From an uncultured Gammaproteobacteria bacterium (lineage in GTDB: Bacteria > Pseudomonadota > Gammaproteobacteria > GCA-002705445 > GCA-002716945), in assembly GCA_902632305.1 (NCBI GenBank), contig CACPCG010000001.1, positions 124,001 through 188,000 of the forward strand: a stretch of DNA of 64,000 nt, read 5' to 3'. Numbering within the stretch: the stretch's first letter is position 1; each line of letters starts with the position of its first letter. Shown piece by piece: positions 11,102 through 24,652 of this stretch. Under the pieces are notes generated by a model, which did not search any database, was not told the origin of the DNA, and saw only the letters and a program-made list of their open reading frames with translations. A program made the translations under genes and the position numbers.

Positions 11102-12689
11102 AATATTTTTATACAGTGCATTTTTTTTCGTATCTATTCTTCTTTACGATTCATATCAACGCACATTTTATGATGTTGAACCACAGGTTAGCCAAACTAT
11201 GCCTGAAACCAAAAAAAATGTAGAAAAAAAAGCATCTGTTGAAAGTAATGTAAATAGTGATGTCGAAAATAAAACATTGAATGTTTCGAGTGAGGTTATC
11301 AATGTTAGAACAGATTTTCTTGATGTAGATATTTCACTAATTGATGGATCAATAGTTAAGTCTAGACTCTTACAATATAAAAGAAATTTTAACAATGAAG
11401 ATAAAAAAGTAATACTTCTTAATGAGCGTGAGAGTGGCTATGTTGCGAAAGCTGACGTACAAACGCCAGACACAAAATCACCAAAATCCTATAAAAGTTC
11501 ACAAGATGCCTATTATGTTGAAAGTTATCCGTATACAGTCACCCTGAATGGAAATAATAGTGAAGGTGTTCGTTTTGAAAAGAAGTATGTTTTCAACGAA
11601 TCTTCACACTTAATAAATGTTTCGAACACTATATATAATGAAAAAGCCGATTCAATCCAGGCGAGATTTTACACTATACTTCAAAGGGGCGAAGATACGG
11701 ATTCAAATGTCATGCTTTACACATACACCGGCGCCGCTTTCTATGATGAAGAAAATAAATTTAATAAAATTTCATTCTCTGATATTACTGATAGTAATTT
11801 TAAACTTCAGACATATTCTTCCTGGATAAGTATGTTACAGCATTATTTTTTTACAGCTTGGATATCTGAAAAAGAGTCTGATCAGACCATTTTCACAAGG
11901 AGAGTATTATCTGAAGATATTCCGTACTATCAGATTGGATCACTTTCAAATTATGAGATAATTTCACCAAACTCTTCAAAAACTTTTTCTTCAAATTTAT
12001 ATGTAGGTCCAAAAAATGTCTCAGAAATTAGTAACATAACGGAAGGATTAGATTTAACAGTTGACTATGGGGTTTTGACTTTTCTTGCGGCTCCACTATT
12101 CTGGGTTCTAGATAAGTTAAATATGATGTTTGATAACTGGGGAATAGCTCTTATAATGTTGACGATTCTCATAAAGCTTTTGTTTTTTAAATTGTCAGAA
12201 ACCAGTTACAAATCTATGGCTAAAATGAAAAAATTAGCACCTAGAATGACTGCATTGAAAGAAAGATATGCTGATGACCGTAAAAAATTCAGTGAAGAGC
12301 TCATGAAGGTTTACAAGCAAGAAAAAGTTAATCCTCTGGGAGGTTGTTTACCAATACTCGTGCAAATTCCTGTCTTCATTGCCCTTTATTGGGTAATTGT
12401 TGAAAGTGTAGAAATGAGACATGCTCCTTTTGTTGGTTGGATAGTTGATTTATCTAGCAAGGACCCCCTATTTGTTCTGCCGATATTGATGGGTTTATCT
12501 ATGTACATTCAACAAAAACTCAACCCACCGCCAACAGACGCTATGCAACAGAAAATATTTCTCGCTTTACCTTTCATATTTACAATATTATTCGCCACAT
12601 TCCCCTCGGGATTAGTATTATACTGGCTCGTTAATAATATCCTCTCTATTGGCCAACAATATGTAATCAACAGAAGACTTTCTGTTTAG
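11091..12689 (+). CDS. yidC: Membrane protein insertase YidC
   Basis: YidC inserts and folds inner-membrane proteins, including ATP synthase subunits. The 532-residue form has an N-terminal anchor (about residues 5-20), a large periplasmic domain and a C-terminal core of transmembrane helices with the conserved [11 protein letters not shown] stretch. I chose TTG at 11091 because GGAG at 11081-11084 gives a 6-base spacer. The frame is open from 11052, but that would put the start deep in yidD. Confidence 0.93.
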   Translation: MSSRIFLYSAFFFVSILLYDSYQRTFYDVEPQVSQTMPETKKNVEKKASVESNVNSDVENKTLNVSSEVINVRTDFLDVDISLIDGSIVKSRLLQYKRNFNNEDKKVILLNERESGYVAKADVQTPDTKSPKSYKSSQDAYYVESYPYTVTLNGNNSEGVRFEKKYVFNESSHLINVSNTIYNEKADSIQARFYTILQRGEDTDSNVMLYTYTGAAFYDEENKFNKISFSDITDSNFKLQTYSSWISMLQHYFFTAWISEKESDQTIFTRRVLSEDIPYYQIGSLSNYEIISPNSSKTFSSNLYVGPKNVSEISNITEGLDLTVDYGVLTFLAAPLFWVLDKLNMMFDNWGIALIMLTILIKLLFFKLSETSYKSMAKMKKLAPRMTALKERYADDRKKFSEELMKVYKQEKVNPLGGCLPILVQIPVFIALYWVIVESVEMRHAPFVGWIVDLSSKDPLFVLPILMGLSMYIQQKLNPPPTDAMQQKIFLALPFIFTILFATFPSGLVLYWLVNNILSIGQQYVINRRLSV

Positions 12690-12691
12690 AC

Positions 12692-14026
12692 ATGAGTAAT
12701 GAGGGTACGATAGTTGCGATTTCAACTGCTCATGGTAATGCTGCTGTTGGTATTATCAGAATATCTGGAACAAATGTGAAAAAAATTATGTCAGACTATT
12801 CATGGCAATTAAGTCCAAGATTAGTCAAATACGTAAAATTAAAAAATGAAAAAGGTGATACCTTTGACGATGCACTATTAATTTTTTTCGAGGCCCCGTC
12901 ATCTTATACAGGCGAGGACATGTTAGAAATTCAGATGCATGGAAACTCTCATATTCTAGAATACTTTCAAAAAGAGTTATGTAAGAAATACACGAGGCTT
13001 GCTAATCCTGGTGAATTTACAGAACGTGCATTTTTAAATAACAAAATAGATTTGGTTCAAGCAGAGGCTGTGATGGATTTAATTAATTCAAACAACTCAA
13101 ATTCTGCCGTGGCAGCACAGAGATCATTGCAAGGAGCATTTTCAGATAAAATTAGCATGCTTAAGAAGGACCTTTTAGAGATAAGAATGAAAATCGAAGC
13201 CACGATAAACTTCCCCGAGGATGAAACATCGAATTCAGAACCTAACGATTTAAGCGTTGTATTACAGAGATTATCTGAGCGTTTCAGCGACATCATCCTT
13301 CAATCAGAATCAGGGATTAAGTTGAATAATAACCTAGTAGTAACAATTTTAGGAAGACCAAACGCCGGTAAATCATCATTATCAAATACCTTGTTAGGTG
13401 AAAACTGTTCTATCGTTTCTTCAGAAGCAGGCACAACAAGAGATATTCTTAGAAATAATCTTATGTTGGGTAGTAATGTTGTTACTCTATTGGACACTGC
13501 TGGACTCAGAGATGGAAAAAGTGAAGTTGAAGACTTAGGCATCGAACTTTCTTTCGAGGCGTCTAGTAAGTCAGATTTAGTATTGTATGTTATTGATGTC
13601 ACCGAAGGTATTACAACTGATGATAATAAATATATTGAAAAGTTACCGGCAAACTGCTGGATTATATACAACAAAATAGATCTTACAAAAGAATCCTCAA
13701 AAAAGGAAGTAATGAATAATAGAAATATTTTTTATGTCTCAGCCTTAGATGGGCAAGGAATGGATTTAATAAGAGATGAGATTTCCTCTCTTAAATCTAT
13801 TGATATTAGCGACGGCCTTACTACTGCTAGGCAAAGACATGTTGACTCATTATCAGAGGCCTTAAAACATCTTTACAACTCAATACAATATAATGATAAT
13901 CAACAATTGGATATTGTTGCAGAAGAACTGAGGCTGGCACATGTATGCCTAGAGACAATATTAGGTGGTGATGTAAGTGAAGAACTTTTAGATGCAATTT
14001 TTTCAGAGTTTTGTATTGGTAAGTAG
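12692..14026 (+). CDS. mnmE: tRNA modification GTPase MnmE (TrmE)
   Basis: MnmE with MnmG installs cmnm5 on wobble U34 of certain tRNAs. The 444-residue protein has an N-terminal folate-binding domain and a G domain inserted in a helical domain. The G domain shows Gly-Arg-Pro-Asn-Ala-Gly-Lys-Ser-Ser, Asp-Thr-Ala-Gly-Leu-Arg and Asn-Lys-Ile-Asp. The essential C-terminal Phe-Cys-Ile-Gly-Lys is intact. It lies 2 bases after yidC and directly abuts mnmG, so both subunits come from one transcript. Confidence 0.96.
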   Translation: MSNEGTIVAISTAHGNAAVGIIRISGTNVKKIMSDYSWQLSPRLVKYVKLKNEKGDTFDDALLIFFEAPSSYTGEDMLEIQMHGNSHILEYFQKELCKKYTRLANPGEFTERAFLNNKIDLVQAEAVMDLINSNNSNSAVAAQRSLQGAFSDKISMLKKDLLEIRMKIEATINFPEDETSNSEPNDLSVVLQRLSERFSDIILQSESGIKLNNNLVVTILGRPNAGKSSLSNTLLGENCSIVSSEAGTTRDILRNNLMLGSNVVTLLDTAGLRDGKSEVEDLGIELSFEASSKSDLVLYVIDVTEGITTDDNKYIEKLPANCWIIYNKIDLTKESSKKEVMNNRNIFYVSALDGQGMDLIRDEISSLKSIDISDGLTTARQRHVDSLSEALKHLYNSIQYNDNQQLDIVAEELRLAHVCLETILGGDVSEELLDAIFSEFCIGK

Positions 14027-15901
14027 ATGATAAAATATGATGTCATAGTTATTGGTGGTGGTCATGCAGGTTGCGAGGCAGCACATGCTGCTGCCCGAAT
14101 GGGAGCGAAAACTTTGCTCATAACTATGAAAAATTCTTCAATTGGCCAATTAAGCTGTAATCCAGCGATAGGCGGAATTGGAAAGTCACATCTTGCAAGA
14201 GAGGTAGATGCAATGGATGGTTTGATATCAAAAATTGCTGACAATTCTGCATTACAACGTCGCAAGTTAAATCTGAGTAAAGGCCCTGCTGTTCATGCTA
14301 CAAGAATTCAAACATGTAGACATGCTTACAAAAAAAACATGCAACTAGAAATTGAACAACAAAAAAATTTATCTGTACATGAGGGTATTGTTTGTTCGCT
14401 CATAACAAAAAAAGGTTTCCTTAGTGGCGTCAAACTTAGAGATGGAACAGATATTTTGTCAAAGTCTATTGTTCTAACAGCTGGAACATTTCTAGGTGGC
14501 GTAATTCATTGTGGAGAGAACTCGGAGGAATCCGGAAGATTAGGAGACGACTCTTCTAAGGAACTAGAATCATTTTTCAGATCAATGAATTTCGAAATTG
14601 GGAGACTTAAAACTGGGACCCCGCCTAGGCTTCTGAGAAGTTCTATAAATTTCAGTAAATTGCTACGACAAGATAGTGACAAGAATAACCCATGTTTGTC
14701 ATATTTGTATGATCACTATAATCGGGAACCTAAGCAAATTAATCAAATCCCATGTTATATTACAAGCACAAATTCTTTAACTCACGAGATAATATCTAGT
14801 AACAAACATTTGTCGGCGATATATTCTGGTTCTATTAAAAGCAAGGGTCCAAGATATTGTCCTTCTATAGAAGACAAAATTGTAAGATTTTCTGATAAAA
14901 ACCAACACCAAATATTTCTTGAACCTGAAACCTCTGATAATGAGAGTATCTACCCAAATGGGATTTCTACCTCTTTGCCAGAAGATATTCAAATAAAGTT
15001 CCTAAGAACTATTGAGGGACTTGAACGGTGCGAAATTATTCAGCCTGGTTATGCGGTTGAATATAGTTATTTTAATCCTACTTCATTACATAGCTCGCTA
15101 GCCACCAAAACAAATAATAATTTATTCTTCGCTGGACAGATTAATGGAACCACAGGATACGAGGAGGCAGCAGCACAAGGAATTATAGCTGGTTACAATG
15201 CAGCTGCTCTAGCATTGGGAAGAGATCAACTTATTCTAGACAGAGAGAATTCATATATTGGCGTAATGATTGATGATTTGGTGACAAAAGGAGTAACCGA
15301 GCCATATAGGATGTTCACAAGCAGGGCCGAATATAGACTGAAACTCAGAGAAGACAACGCAGATATGAGACTAACTGAAAAAATGTATAAATTAGGCTTG
15401 GTAACCTCAGAGAGATTTGAATTATTTGAAAAGAAGAGAGATATGATTAGCAGAGAGGAGTTGCTATTGGATAGTGAGATAGTTAAGGTAAATTCATCCA
15501 CTAGTAAACAAATAAAAAGCAAATATAATATAGAGATTAAAAACAACACGTCAATCAAATCGTTACTAAAAATCCCAACAATTAGTTATCAAGCGGTGGC
15601 TAATTATTCTGAGTTTTTGCACGAACCAAACATAACCATCGGTAATATCATTGCCACTCAAGAGAGATATAAAGGTTATTTAGTTAAACAGGACGAGGAG
15701 ATATTGCAAATGAAGAAAACATCAGATGTTGTGATACCGAAGAATATAGTTTTTGATAAAATTGATGGACTGTCTAATGAGGCCGTTGAAAAACTTAACT
15801 CTATAAGGCCTAAAAATTTAGGACAAGCATCTAGAATACCTGGTATTACACCATCAGTGATCTCTTTGTTGCGCATATTTTTAAAGAAGTATGCGGCTTG
15901 A
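14027..15901 (+). CDS. mnmG: tRNA uridine-5-carboxymethylaminomethyl modification enzyme MnmG (GidA)
   Basis: MnmG is the FAD-binding partner of MnmE. The 624-residue length is normal. The dinucleotide-binding motif Val-Ile-Gly-Gly-Gly-His-Ala-Gly-Cys-Glu-Ala is at the extreme N terminus. The signatures Cys-Asn-Pro-Ala-Ile-Gly-Gly-Ile-Gly-Lys and Gly-Gln-Ile-Asn-Gly-Thr-Thr-Gly-Tyr-Glu-Glu-Ala-Ala-Ala-Gln-Gly are both present. It starts directly after mnmE. Confidence 0.97.
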   Translation: MIKYDVIVIGGGHAGCEAAHAAARMGAKTLLITMKNSSIGQLSCNPAIGGIGKSHLAREVDAMDGLISKIADNSALQRRKLNLSKGPAVHATRIQTCRHAYKKNMQLEIEQQKNLSVHEGIVCSLITKKGFLSGVKLRDGTDILSKSIVLTAGTFLGGVIHCGENSEESGRLGDDSSKELESFFRSMNFEIGRLKTGTPPRLLRSSINFSKLLRQDSDKNNPCLSYLYDHYNREPKQINQIPCYITSTNSLTHEIISSNKHLSAIYSGSIKSKGPRYCPSIEDKIVRFSDKNQHQIFLEPETSDNESIYPNGISTSLPEDIQIKFLRTIEGLERCEIIQPGYAVEYSYFNPTSLHSSLATKTNNNLFFAGQINGTTGYEEAAAQGIIAGYNAAALALGRDQLILDRENSYIGVMIDDLVTKGVTEPYRMFTSRAEYRLKLREDNADMRLTEKMYKLGLVTSERFELFEKKRDMISREELLLDSEIVKVNSSTSKQIKSKYNIEIKNNTSIKSLLKIPTISYQAVANYSEFLHEPNITIGNIIATQERYKGYLVKQDEEILQMKKTSDVVIPKNIVFDKIDGLSNEAVEKLNSIRPKNLGQASRIPGITPSVISLLRIFLKKYAA

Positions 15902-15943
15902 GCATATATAAAATTTAATTCTCTCTTCTAGCAATATCTGATT

Positions 15944-16606
15944 ATGCTTAATCTTCAAAAAAAAATTAAACATGTAAACGATAAACTAGTTCTTCCGTTC
16001 AATTCAGAAATACAGAGTAAATTTTCACAATTCATTGAAATTCTATTCAAATGGCACGACAAAAAAAATTTAATTTCTACAAAAGACCCTGAATACTTCT
16101 TGCAACGAGATTATTCAGATTCAATTTTGTTATCGCGTTTTTTATCGCCTGGATTACATTTAGATCTTGGTACTGGTGCTGGTATACCTGGCATTATTTT
16201 GTCTATTATAAGACCTATAGATAAATTTATTTTAGTTGATAGACGAGATTATCCAATAAGGTTCTTAGAGCACGTGAAACTGTCTCTAAATTTAGATAAC
16301 ATAGAACTATTGAGGGTAGATGTGAAAGACATTTGTCTTGATGTAACACCAGATACGGTGGTAATAAAAAATTTTAGTAACAAAAATATTTCAGGGTTAC
16401 CTATGGTTAAAAAAATGTCATATATACTCAAACTTCTAAGCTCTAGGTTACCAGGTATTAAAAGAATTTTGGTATTGACGGGTTCGCCGGCGCTTGATGT
16501 TCCTAAATTACTGCAACTTGCAGACAAGCCTGTAAGCTGTAAAACACACGAATTGACATCTCCTTTTTTTTCGCAAAATAAATACATACTTGAGATGACT
16601 CGATAA
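15944..16606 (+). CDS. rsmG: 16S rRNA (guanine527-N7) methyltransferase RsmG
   Basis: RsmG (GidB) methylates G527 of 16S rRNA with S-adenosylmethionine. The 220-residue protein has motif I as Leu-Asp-Leu-Gly-Thr-Gly-Ala-Gly-Ile-Pro-Gly-Ile around residues 73-84 and a nearby Leu-Val-Asp-Arg motif II. The mnmG-rsmG-parA-parB order is classic. Its stop overlaps the parA start by one base. Confidence 0.93.
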   Translation: MLNLQKKIKHVNDKLVLPFNSEIQSKFSQFIEILFKWHDKKNLISTKDPEYFLQRDYSDSILLSRFLSPGLHLDLGTGAGIPGIILSIIRPIDKFILVDRRDYPIRFLEHVKLSLNLDNIELLRVDVKDICLDVTPDTVVIKNFSNKNISGLPMVKKMSYILKLLSSRLPGIKRILVLTGSPALDVPKLLQLADKPVSCKTHELTSPFFSQNKYILEMTR

Positions 16607-17367
16607 TGGAAATACTATCAATAGTTAATCAAAAAGGTGGTGTAGGTAAAACTACTACATGTATAAATCTGGCTGCTTCATTGTCAACCACTAAAAGAAG
16701 GGTTCTTCTTGTGGATTTAGATCCACAATCTAATGCAACTAAAGGCTGTGGTATAAATTCGAGCGATGTCATCTCTTCAATTAACGAACTTCTTTTGAAA
16801 AGATGTAAATTTACCGACACAGTGAGGCATCTACAGTCTTTTAGTTTTGATGTTCTTCCAGCGACACCTCAACTGACGGAATCTGAAGTTATGCTACTTG
16901 CCTCTGAAAAGAAGGAGTACGTTTTAAAGGACATTCTGTTAAATAGTAATCTTACATACGATTACATTCTAATAGATTGCCCGCCATCTCTTAATATTCT
17001 TACGGTAAATGCTTTGACTGCGAGTACAGGTGTAATTATCCCAGTTCAATGTGAGTATTTTGCACTTCAAGGTTTAAGCGAGCTAGTAAATACTATTGAT
17101 ACAATTAAAAAATCTTCAAACCAATCAATTCAAATTAAAGGTATTATAAGGACAATGTTTGATTCTAGGAATAATCTTTCTAATGATGTTAGTAATCAGT
17201 TGATTAAATACTTTAAACAAAAGCTTTTCAAAACAAAAATTCCACGGAATATTACTGTTGCTGAGTCACCAAGTCATGGCATGCCTGTTACTGTCTATGA
17301 CCCAAGTTCAAAAGGTTCATTAGCATATCTCTCATTAACCGGCGAGATTTTAAAACAAGAAATATAG
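16606..17367 (+). CDS. parA: Chromosome partitioning ATPase ParA (Soj)
   Basis: ParA is the nucleoid-binding ATPase that moves ParB-parS complexes apart. The 253-residue protein has the deviant Walker A Lys-Gly-Gly-Val-Gly-Lys-Thr-Thr at residues 10-17, Asp-Leu-Asp-Pro-Gln-Ser-Asn-Ala-Thr (A'), and Ile-Asp-Cys-Pro-Pro-Ser-Leu (Walker B). Length and neighbours match chromosomal ParA rather than plasmid types. parS sites occur in recF. Confidence 0.96.
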   Translation: MEILSIVNQKGGVGKTTTCINLAASLSTTKRRVLLVDLDPQSNATKGCGINSSDVISSINELLLKRCKFTDTVRHLQSFSFDVLPATPQLTESEVMLLASEKKEYVLKDILLNSNLTYDYILIDCPPSLNILTVNALTASTGVIIPVQCEYFALQGLSELVNTIDTIKKSSNQSIQIKGIIRTMFDSRNNLSNDVSNQLIKYFKQKLFKTKIPRNITVAESPSHGMPVTVYDPSSKGSLAYLSLTGEILKQEI

Positions 17368-17407
17368 AGCTATATACATATCACTATCTGTGAGATATAT
17401 TATCAAT

Positions 17408-18274
17408 ATGAGTAAAAGAAAAGCGCTCGGCTCTGGGTTAGAGGCTTTACTTAGTGATAAGCCTGGTATTAGTGTTGTCCAATCTAGCCAAGACGCCAAC
17501 ACTTCTAATAAATCTGTTCAGAAGATACCAGTTGATGAAATATCTAGAAATATCAATCAACCAAGAAAAGTTTTTTTCGATGGCGCTTTAGAGTCAATGG
17601 CCGACTCCATTCTTTCAAATGGCCAATTATCTCCGATACTAGTGAGAAAAGTTAATTCTGGGTATGAGCTGATTGCAGGAGAGCGAAGGTGGCGGGCCAT
17701 ACAATCTCTCAAACAGGATTTCATAGATGCTATCGTTATGGAGGCATCTGATAAAGACTCTGCGTTGATTGCAATTGTTGAGAATGTGCAAAGAGAACAG
17801 CTTAATGCTATCGAGGAAGCTCAAGCGTTCGCTAAACTTATTAGAGAGTACTCTATGACACATGAGGATATCTCTAAATATACTGGTAAGTCACGATCAC
17901 ATGTTACAAATATTTTAAGACTCAATGAATTAAGTGATTTCGTTAGGACTAAATTACTGAATGGCGAGATTGATATGGGGCATGCCCGAGCTGTTCTTAG
18001 TCTTAGTTCTGCAAATCAAGCATCAACAATAAAAGCTGTTATTTCAAGAGGACTTTCAGTCCGAGCGCTTGAGAGCTTAATACGCAGGAAAGCCAATAAT
18101 TCTAAAAACGTTAAAAAATTAAAATCTCAAGATACAATCATCCTTGAACAAGATATTTCACAGAAATTATGTGCAGAAGTAAGTATTTCCCATAATAATA
18201 AAGGCCAAGGAAAATTAGAAATTAAATACGAGTCTCTCGCGCAATTAGATGGGATTATCAAAAAAATAAAATAG
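17408..18274 (+). CDS. parB: Chromosome partitioning protein ParB
   Basis: ParB is the CTP-dependent clamp that binds parS and spreads on DNA. I start it at ATG 17408, giving about 288 residues beginning Met-Ser-Lys-Arg-Lys-Ala-Leu-Gly-Ser-Gly-Leu. This is the usual N-terminal ParA-stimulating motif; the frame extends to an ATG at 17390. The CTP-binding Gly-Glu-Arg-Arg-Trp-Arg-Ala motif, a helix-turn-helix (Thr-Gly-Lys-Ser-Arg-Ser-His-Val-Thr-Asn) and a C-terminal dimerisation region follow. It lies 40 bases after parA. Confidence 0.95.
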   Translation: MSKRKALGSGLEALLSDKPGISVVQSSQDANTSNKSVQKIPVDEISRNINQPRKVFFDGALESMADSILSNGQLSPILVRKVNSGYELIAGERRWRAIQSLKQDFIDAIVMEASDKDSALIAIVENVQREQLNAIEEAQAFAKLIREYSMTHEDISKYTGKSRSHVTNILRLNELSDFVRTKLLNGEIDMGHARAVLSLSSANQASTIKAVISRGLSVRALESLIRRKANNSKNVKKLKSQDTIILEQDISQKLCAEVSISHNNKGQGKLEIKYESLAQLDGIIKKIK

Positions 18275-18367
18275 ATATTTATCTATATAATTGAACTCAC
18301 ATGAATACTCATCTATACTACCAGTAGCCATAAAGTTAGTGGTTTTGCTCCACGGTGAAGATCTAAA

Positions 18368-18718
18368 GTGGTAAGAGTAATAATATACCAGACCTTAATA
18401 ACATTGGCCGTCGCTATGACATTTTTAGGCCTGGGCTCACAGAGCATATGGTCTTCAGTTTTCGGAGGCGCTATTGCAATAGTAAACTCTCTATTGTTAG
18501 CAAGGTCGGTAAATGACGCAGGCATTGAAGCCTCAGAGCAAAAAACGGCAAGAGGTGCACTTACGCTAATAAAAAGCGTTGTGTTCAGATTTGTGCTAGT
18601 TTTATTGAGTTTTTACTTAGGTATTGTGTATCTAGAACTCAATGCGCTACAAATGTTGGTAGCATTTGCTTTAGCACAGATAGGGTATATCTTCTATAAG
18701 ACCGAGAGTATTTATTAG
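18368..18718 (+). CDS. atpI: ATP synthase subunit I (AtpI)
   Basis: This small hydrophobic 116-residue protein, first gene of the atp operon, has four predicted membrane segments. AtpI helps assemble the c-ring and may aid Mg2+ supply. Conservation is weak, so the call rests on hydropathy, size and position 13 bases before atpB. The start is GTG at 18368; no strong Shine-Dalgarno is seen. The 93-base gap before it shows no clear promoter. Confidence 0.82.
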   Translation: MVRVIIYQTLITLAVAMTFLGLGSQSIWSSVFGGAIAIVNSLLLARSVNDAGIEASEQKTARGALTLIKSVVFRFVLVLLSFYLGIVYLELNALQMLVAFALAQIGYIFYKTESIY

Positions 18719-18725
18719 TATATGA

Positions 18726-19508
<783 letters not shown>

Positions 19509-19523
19509 CAAAAGAGGTAAAAA

Positions 19524-19820
19524 ATGGAAACAACATTATCACCAGATATGATCACACAGATCTACTCATCAACAAGTCTTGGGGTATCGATCATGCTTGC
19601 AGCAGCAGGCTTAGGTTCAGCTCTTGGATGGGGATTAATATGTATGAAATACATCGAGGGAATTGCTAGGCAACCTGAGATGTTGCCTGCTTTAAGAATT
19701 CAAATGTTCATAACAGCCGGTCTAATGGAATCTTTCCCATTTATTGTTTTGGCTTTCGCGATGTTCTTTGTATTTGCAAATCCATTTATTGGTGCAGCAA
19801 AAGCTGCTTTAGGAGCATAA
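19524..19820 (+). CDS. atpE: F0F1 ATP synthase subunit c
   Basis: A two-helix hairpin protein of 98 residues, longer than E. coli's 79. The polar loop Ala-Arg-Gln-Pro-Glu and the ion-binding carboxylate Glu69 (Gly-Leu-Met-Glu-Ser) are present. Helix 1 has an unusual Gly35-Trp36-Gly37-Leu-Ile-Cys-Met where E. coli has Gly-Ile-Gly-Ile-Leu-Gly-Gly. The Gln that marks Na+-type rings is absent from helix 1 (Trp36 occupies the aligned place), so proton coupling is inferred. AGAGG precedes the ATG. Confidence 0.95.
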   Translation: METTLSPDMITQIYSSTSLGVSIMLAAAGLGSALGWGLICMKYIEGIARQPEMLPALRIQMFITAGLMESFPFIVLAFAMFFVFANPFIGAAKAALGA

Positions 19821-19845
19821 TTAAATTTCATAGAGGATTATAGTT

Positions 19846-20316
19846 ATGAACGTTACAGCAACATTATTCGGACAAATGTTAACTTTTGTTATCTTTGTTT
19901 GGTTCATTAAAGCATATTTGTGGGAACCATTAACAAAGGCAATGGAAGATAGGAGTAATAAAATTGCAGATGGGCTTGCTGCAGCAGAGCAAGGGCAACA
20001 AAAGATTGAACAAGCGAAGATAGAGTTTACAACTCGTATAGATGAGGCGAAGAGCAAAGCATCAAATATTATTGGTGATGCTGAGCAGAAGTCTAAATTG
20101 ATTGTAGAAGAAGCAAGAAATATCGCAAAGGAAGAAGCATCGAAAATAGCTAAATCATCAGCTCAACAATTAGAACAAGAAATTAATGCAGCCAAAGAAC
20201 AACTTAAAGAAGATGTAGCCAACTTATCTATAGAATGTGCTGAGAGAGTTTTAGCGCAAGAAATTGATAAAAAGAAACATAATAAAATTATTGAAGAGGT
20301 GATTAATAGTGACTGA
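19846..20316 (+). CDS. atpF: F0F1 ATP synthase subunit b
   Basis: The 156-residue stator stalk protein has one N-terminal transmembrane helix (residues ~5-25). A long charged coiled coil rich in Ala, Glu, Lys and Gln follows. The length matches the E. coli b subunit exactly, so this is the homodimeric type rather than the b/b' split form. GAGG is 7 bases or more before the ATG. It overlaps atpH by 8 bases. Confidence 0.95.
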   Translation: MNVTATLFGQMLTFVIFVWFIKAYLWEPLTKAMEDRSNKIADGLAAAEQGQQKIEQAKIEFTTRIDEAKSKASNIIGDAEQKSKLIVEEARNIAKEEASKIAKSSAQQLEQEINAAKEQLKEDVANLSIECAERVLAQEIDKKKHNKIIEEVINSD

Positions 20317-20845
20317 TGCTATAACATATGCTCGACCATATGCAGAAGCTGCTCATAAGATTGCCTCTGAGTCTAGCAAGACAGATATGTGGATGTTAGA
20401 TTTGTTTACACTATCAGCCGCAATTAGTGACTCAAAGGTTAAAGCAATACTGGCTAGCCCAAAAGTTGATGATTCACAGAAGATTGATTTCTTACATAGT
20501 CTTCTATCTAGTAAGAGCAAAGACGTAAAACAGTTCTTAGAAATATTACTCGAAAATAAAAAAATATATTTTCTAGATTCTATTGCAGAACTTTTTCGTG
20601 AAATGGTTCTTGCAGATGATGAAATCTTGGTCGCTACTATCGAGACGGCTTACGAGTTATCAAGTGAGCAGAAATCTCAGTTGAGCGCGAAACTTGAAAA
20701 AGAGCATAATAGAAAAATCATGATTGAGGAGTCAGTAAACAAGGCTCTTATTGCTGGTATCAAAATTCATGTTAACAACCAAGTAATTGATCATAGTATT
20801 AGATTTAAAATTAACACAATGCGTGAGCAGATAACTGATAGATAG
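20309..20845 (+). CDS. atpH: F0F1 ATP synthase subunit delta
   Basis: The 178-residue delta subunit links the b stalk to the top of F1. It shows the typical N-terminal Tyr-Ala-Arg-Pro-Tyr-Ala-Glu-Ala-Ala and a helical N-terminal domain. The C-terminal beta region ends with Ala-Gly-Ile-Lys-Ile-His and Asp-His-Ser-Ile-Arg. Start GTG at 20309 overlaps atpF; the start of atpA follows 8 bases after its stop. Confidence 0.94.
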   Translation: MTDAITYARPYAEAAHKIASESSKTDMWMLDLFTLSAAISDSKVKAILASPKVDDSQKIDFLHSLLSSKSKDVKQFLEILLENKKIYFLDSIAELFREMVLADDEILVATIETAYELSSEQKSQLSAKLEKEHNRKIMIEESVNKALIAGIKIHVNNQVIDHSIRFKINTMREQITDR

Positions 20846-20853
20846 GTGAAAAA

Positions 20854-22394
20854 ATGACAATTAATCCAACAGAAATAAGCGATATTATAAAAGATAAAAT
20901 TAAAAAACTTGATATTGATGCTCAGTCTCACAACGAAGGAACTGTTGTATCACTTACTGATGGGATAGCAAGAATTTATGGTATAACGGAGGCGCTACAG
21001 GGCGAAATGCTCGAATTTCCTAATAACATATATGGCCTTGCACTTAATCTAGAGAGAGACTCTGTTGGAGCTGTAATCCTAGGTGACTACAAATCAATAT
21101 CTGAAGGCGATACTGTTAAATGCACTGGAAAGATACTCGAAGTCCCTGTTGGAGACACTTTGCTTGGCAGAGTCGTAAACTCTCTCGGAGAGCCTATTGA
21201 TAATGCAGGTCCGATAAATTCTGCTCAAAGTTCACCAATTGAGAAAATAGCACCTGGAGTTATTGAGAGAAAATCAGTTGATCAACCTGTCCAGACGGGT
21301 TTGAAATCAATCGATTCAATGGTGCCAATAGGACGCGGGCAAAGAGAATTAATTATTGGAGACAGACAGACTGGTAAAACGGCTGTAGCTGTTGATGCAA
21401 TAATAAATCAAAAAAATACAGGCGTAAAATGTATATATGTTGCTATCGGTCAAAAAGCATCGTCAATAGCTGCTGTTGTAAGGAAACTAGAAGAACATGA
21501 TGCGCTCAAACACACCATTGTTGTCGCTGCTTCGGCCGCAGAGTCTGCAGCAATGCAGTACATAGCTCCATATTCTGGCTGTGCAATGGGAGAGTATTTT
21601 AGGGATACCGGTGAAGATGCGCTTATAGTTTACGATGACTTAACAAAACAAGCTTGGGCTTATAGACAAGTTTCTTTACTCTTAAAGAGACCACCAGGAC
21701 GCGAGGCATACCCAGGTGATGTATTCTATTTACATTCTCGTTTGCTAGAGAGATCAGCTAGAATAAATGAAGAAGCTGTGGCAGATTTAACAAAAGGTAA
21801 AGTAAAGAATAAAACAGGCTCATTGACTGCACTTCCAATAATTGAAACTCAAGCAGGCGATGTATCCGCATTTGTGCCGACCAATGTTATATCTATTACA
21901 GACGGCCAAATTTTCCTTGAGACTGATTTATTTAATGCAGGCATAAGACCAGCTATTAACGCTGGTCTGTCTGTATCAAGAGTAGGTGGGGCTGCTCAAA
22001 CAAAAATTATTAAAAAACTTGGCGGAGGTGTTCGATTGGCGCTAGCACAATACCGTGAATTGGCAGCATTTTCACAGTTTGCATCGGACTTAGATGAGGC
22101 AACAAGAAAACAGTTAGAGCGTGGGAAAAGAGTGACTGAATTGATGAAACAATCTCAGTACTCGCCTCTATCGGTAGCAGATATGGCGTTATCTTTGTTT
22201 GCTGCAAATGAAGGATACTTAGACGAAGTTGATATCACAAAAATTATTTCATTTGAGAAATCACTTCACGAACATGCAAATGCAAAACATGGTGATCTAA
22301 TGTCTGAAATTAATCAGAAATTAGATTATAACGATGATGTGGCAAATCGAATGAGAGCTGTGTTAGATGAATTCAAAGAGTTGGGAGTTTATTA

Positions 22395-22395
<1 letters not shown>
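20854..22395 (+). CDS. atpA: F0F1 ATP synthase subunit alpha
   Basis: The 513-residue non-catalytic nucleotide-binding subunit of F1. Walker A is Gly-Asp-Arg-Gln-Thr-Gly-Lys-Thr-Ala and the arginine-finger region Val-Ser-Arg-Val-Gly-Gly-Ala-Ala-Gln is present. Length equals that of E. coli AtpA. GGTGA lies 5 bases before the ATG. It abuts atpG, overlapping it by one base. Confidence 0.98.

Positions 22396-24651
<2,256 letters not shown>

Positions 24652-24652
<1 letters not shown>

Noticed and set aside
16266-16281. Third parS site in rsmG
   Set aside because: Only the half CACGTGAAAC matches; the other arm has three mismatches and the last base differs, so it is too weak to call.
19524-19820. 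Sodium-driven ATP synthase ring
   Set aside because: Glu-Ser is present in helix 2, but the helix-1 Gln of Na+ rings is replaced by Trp.
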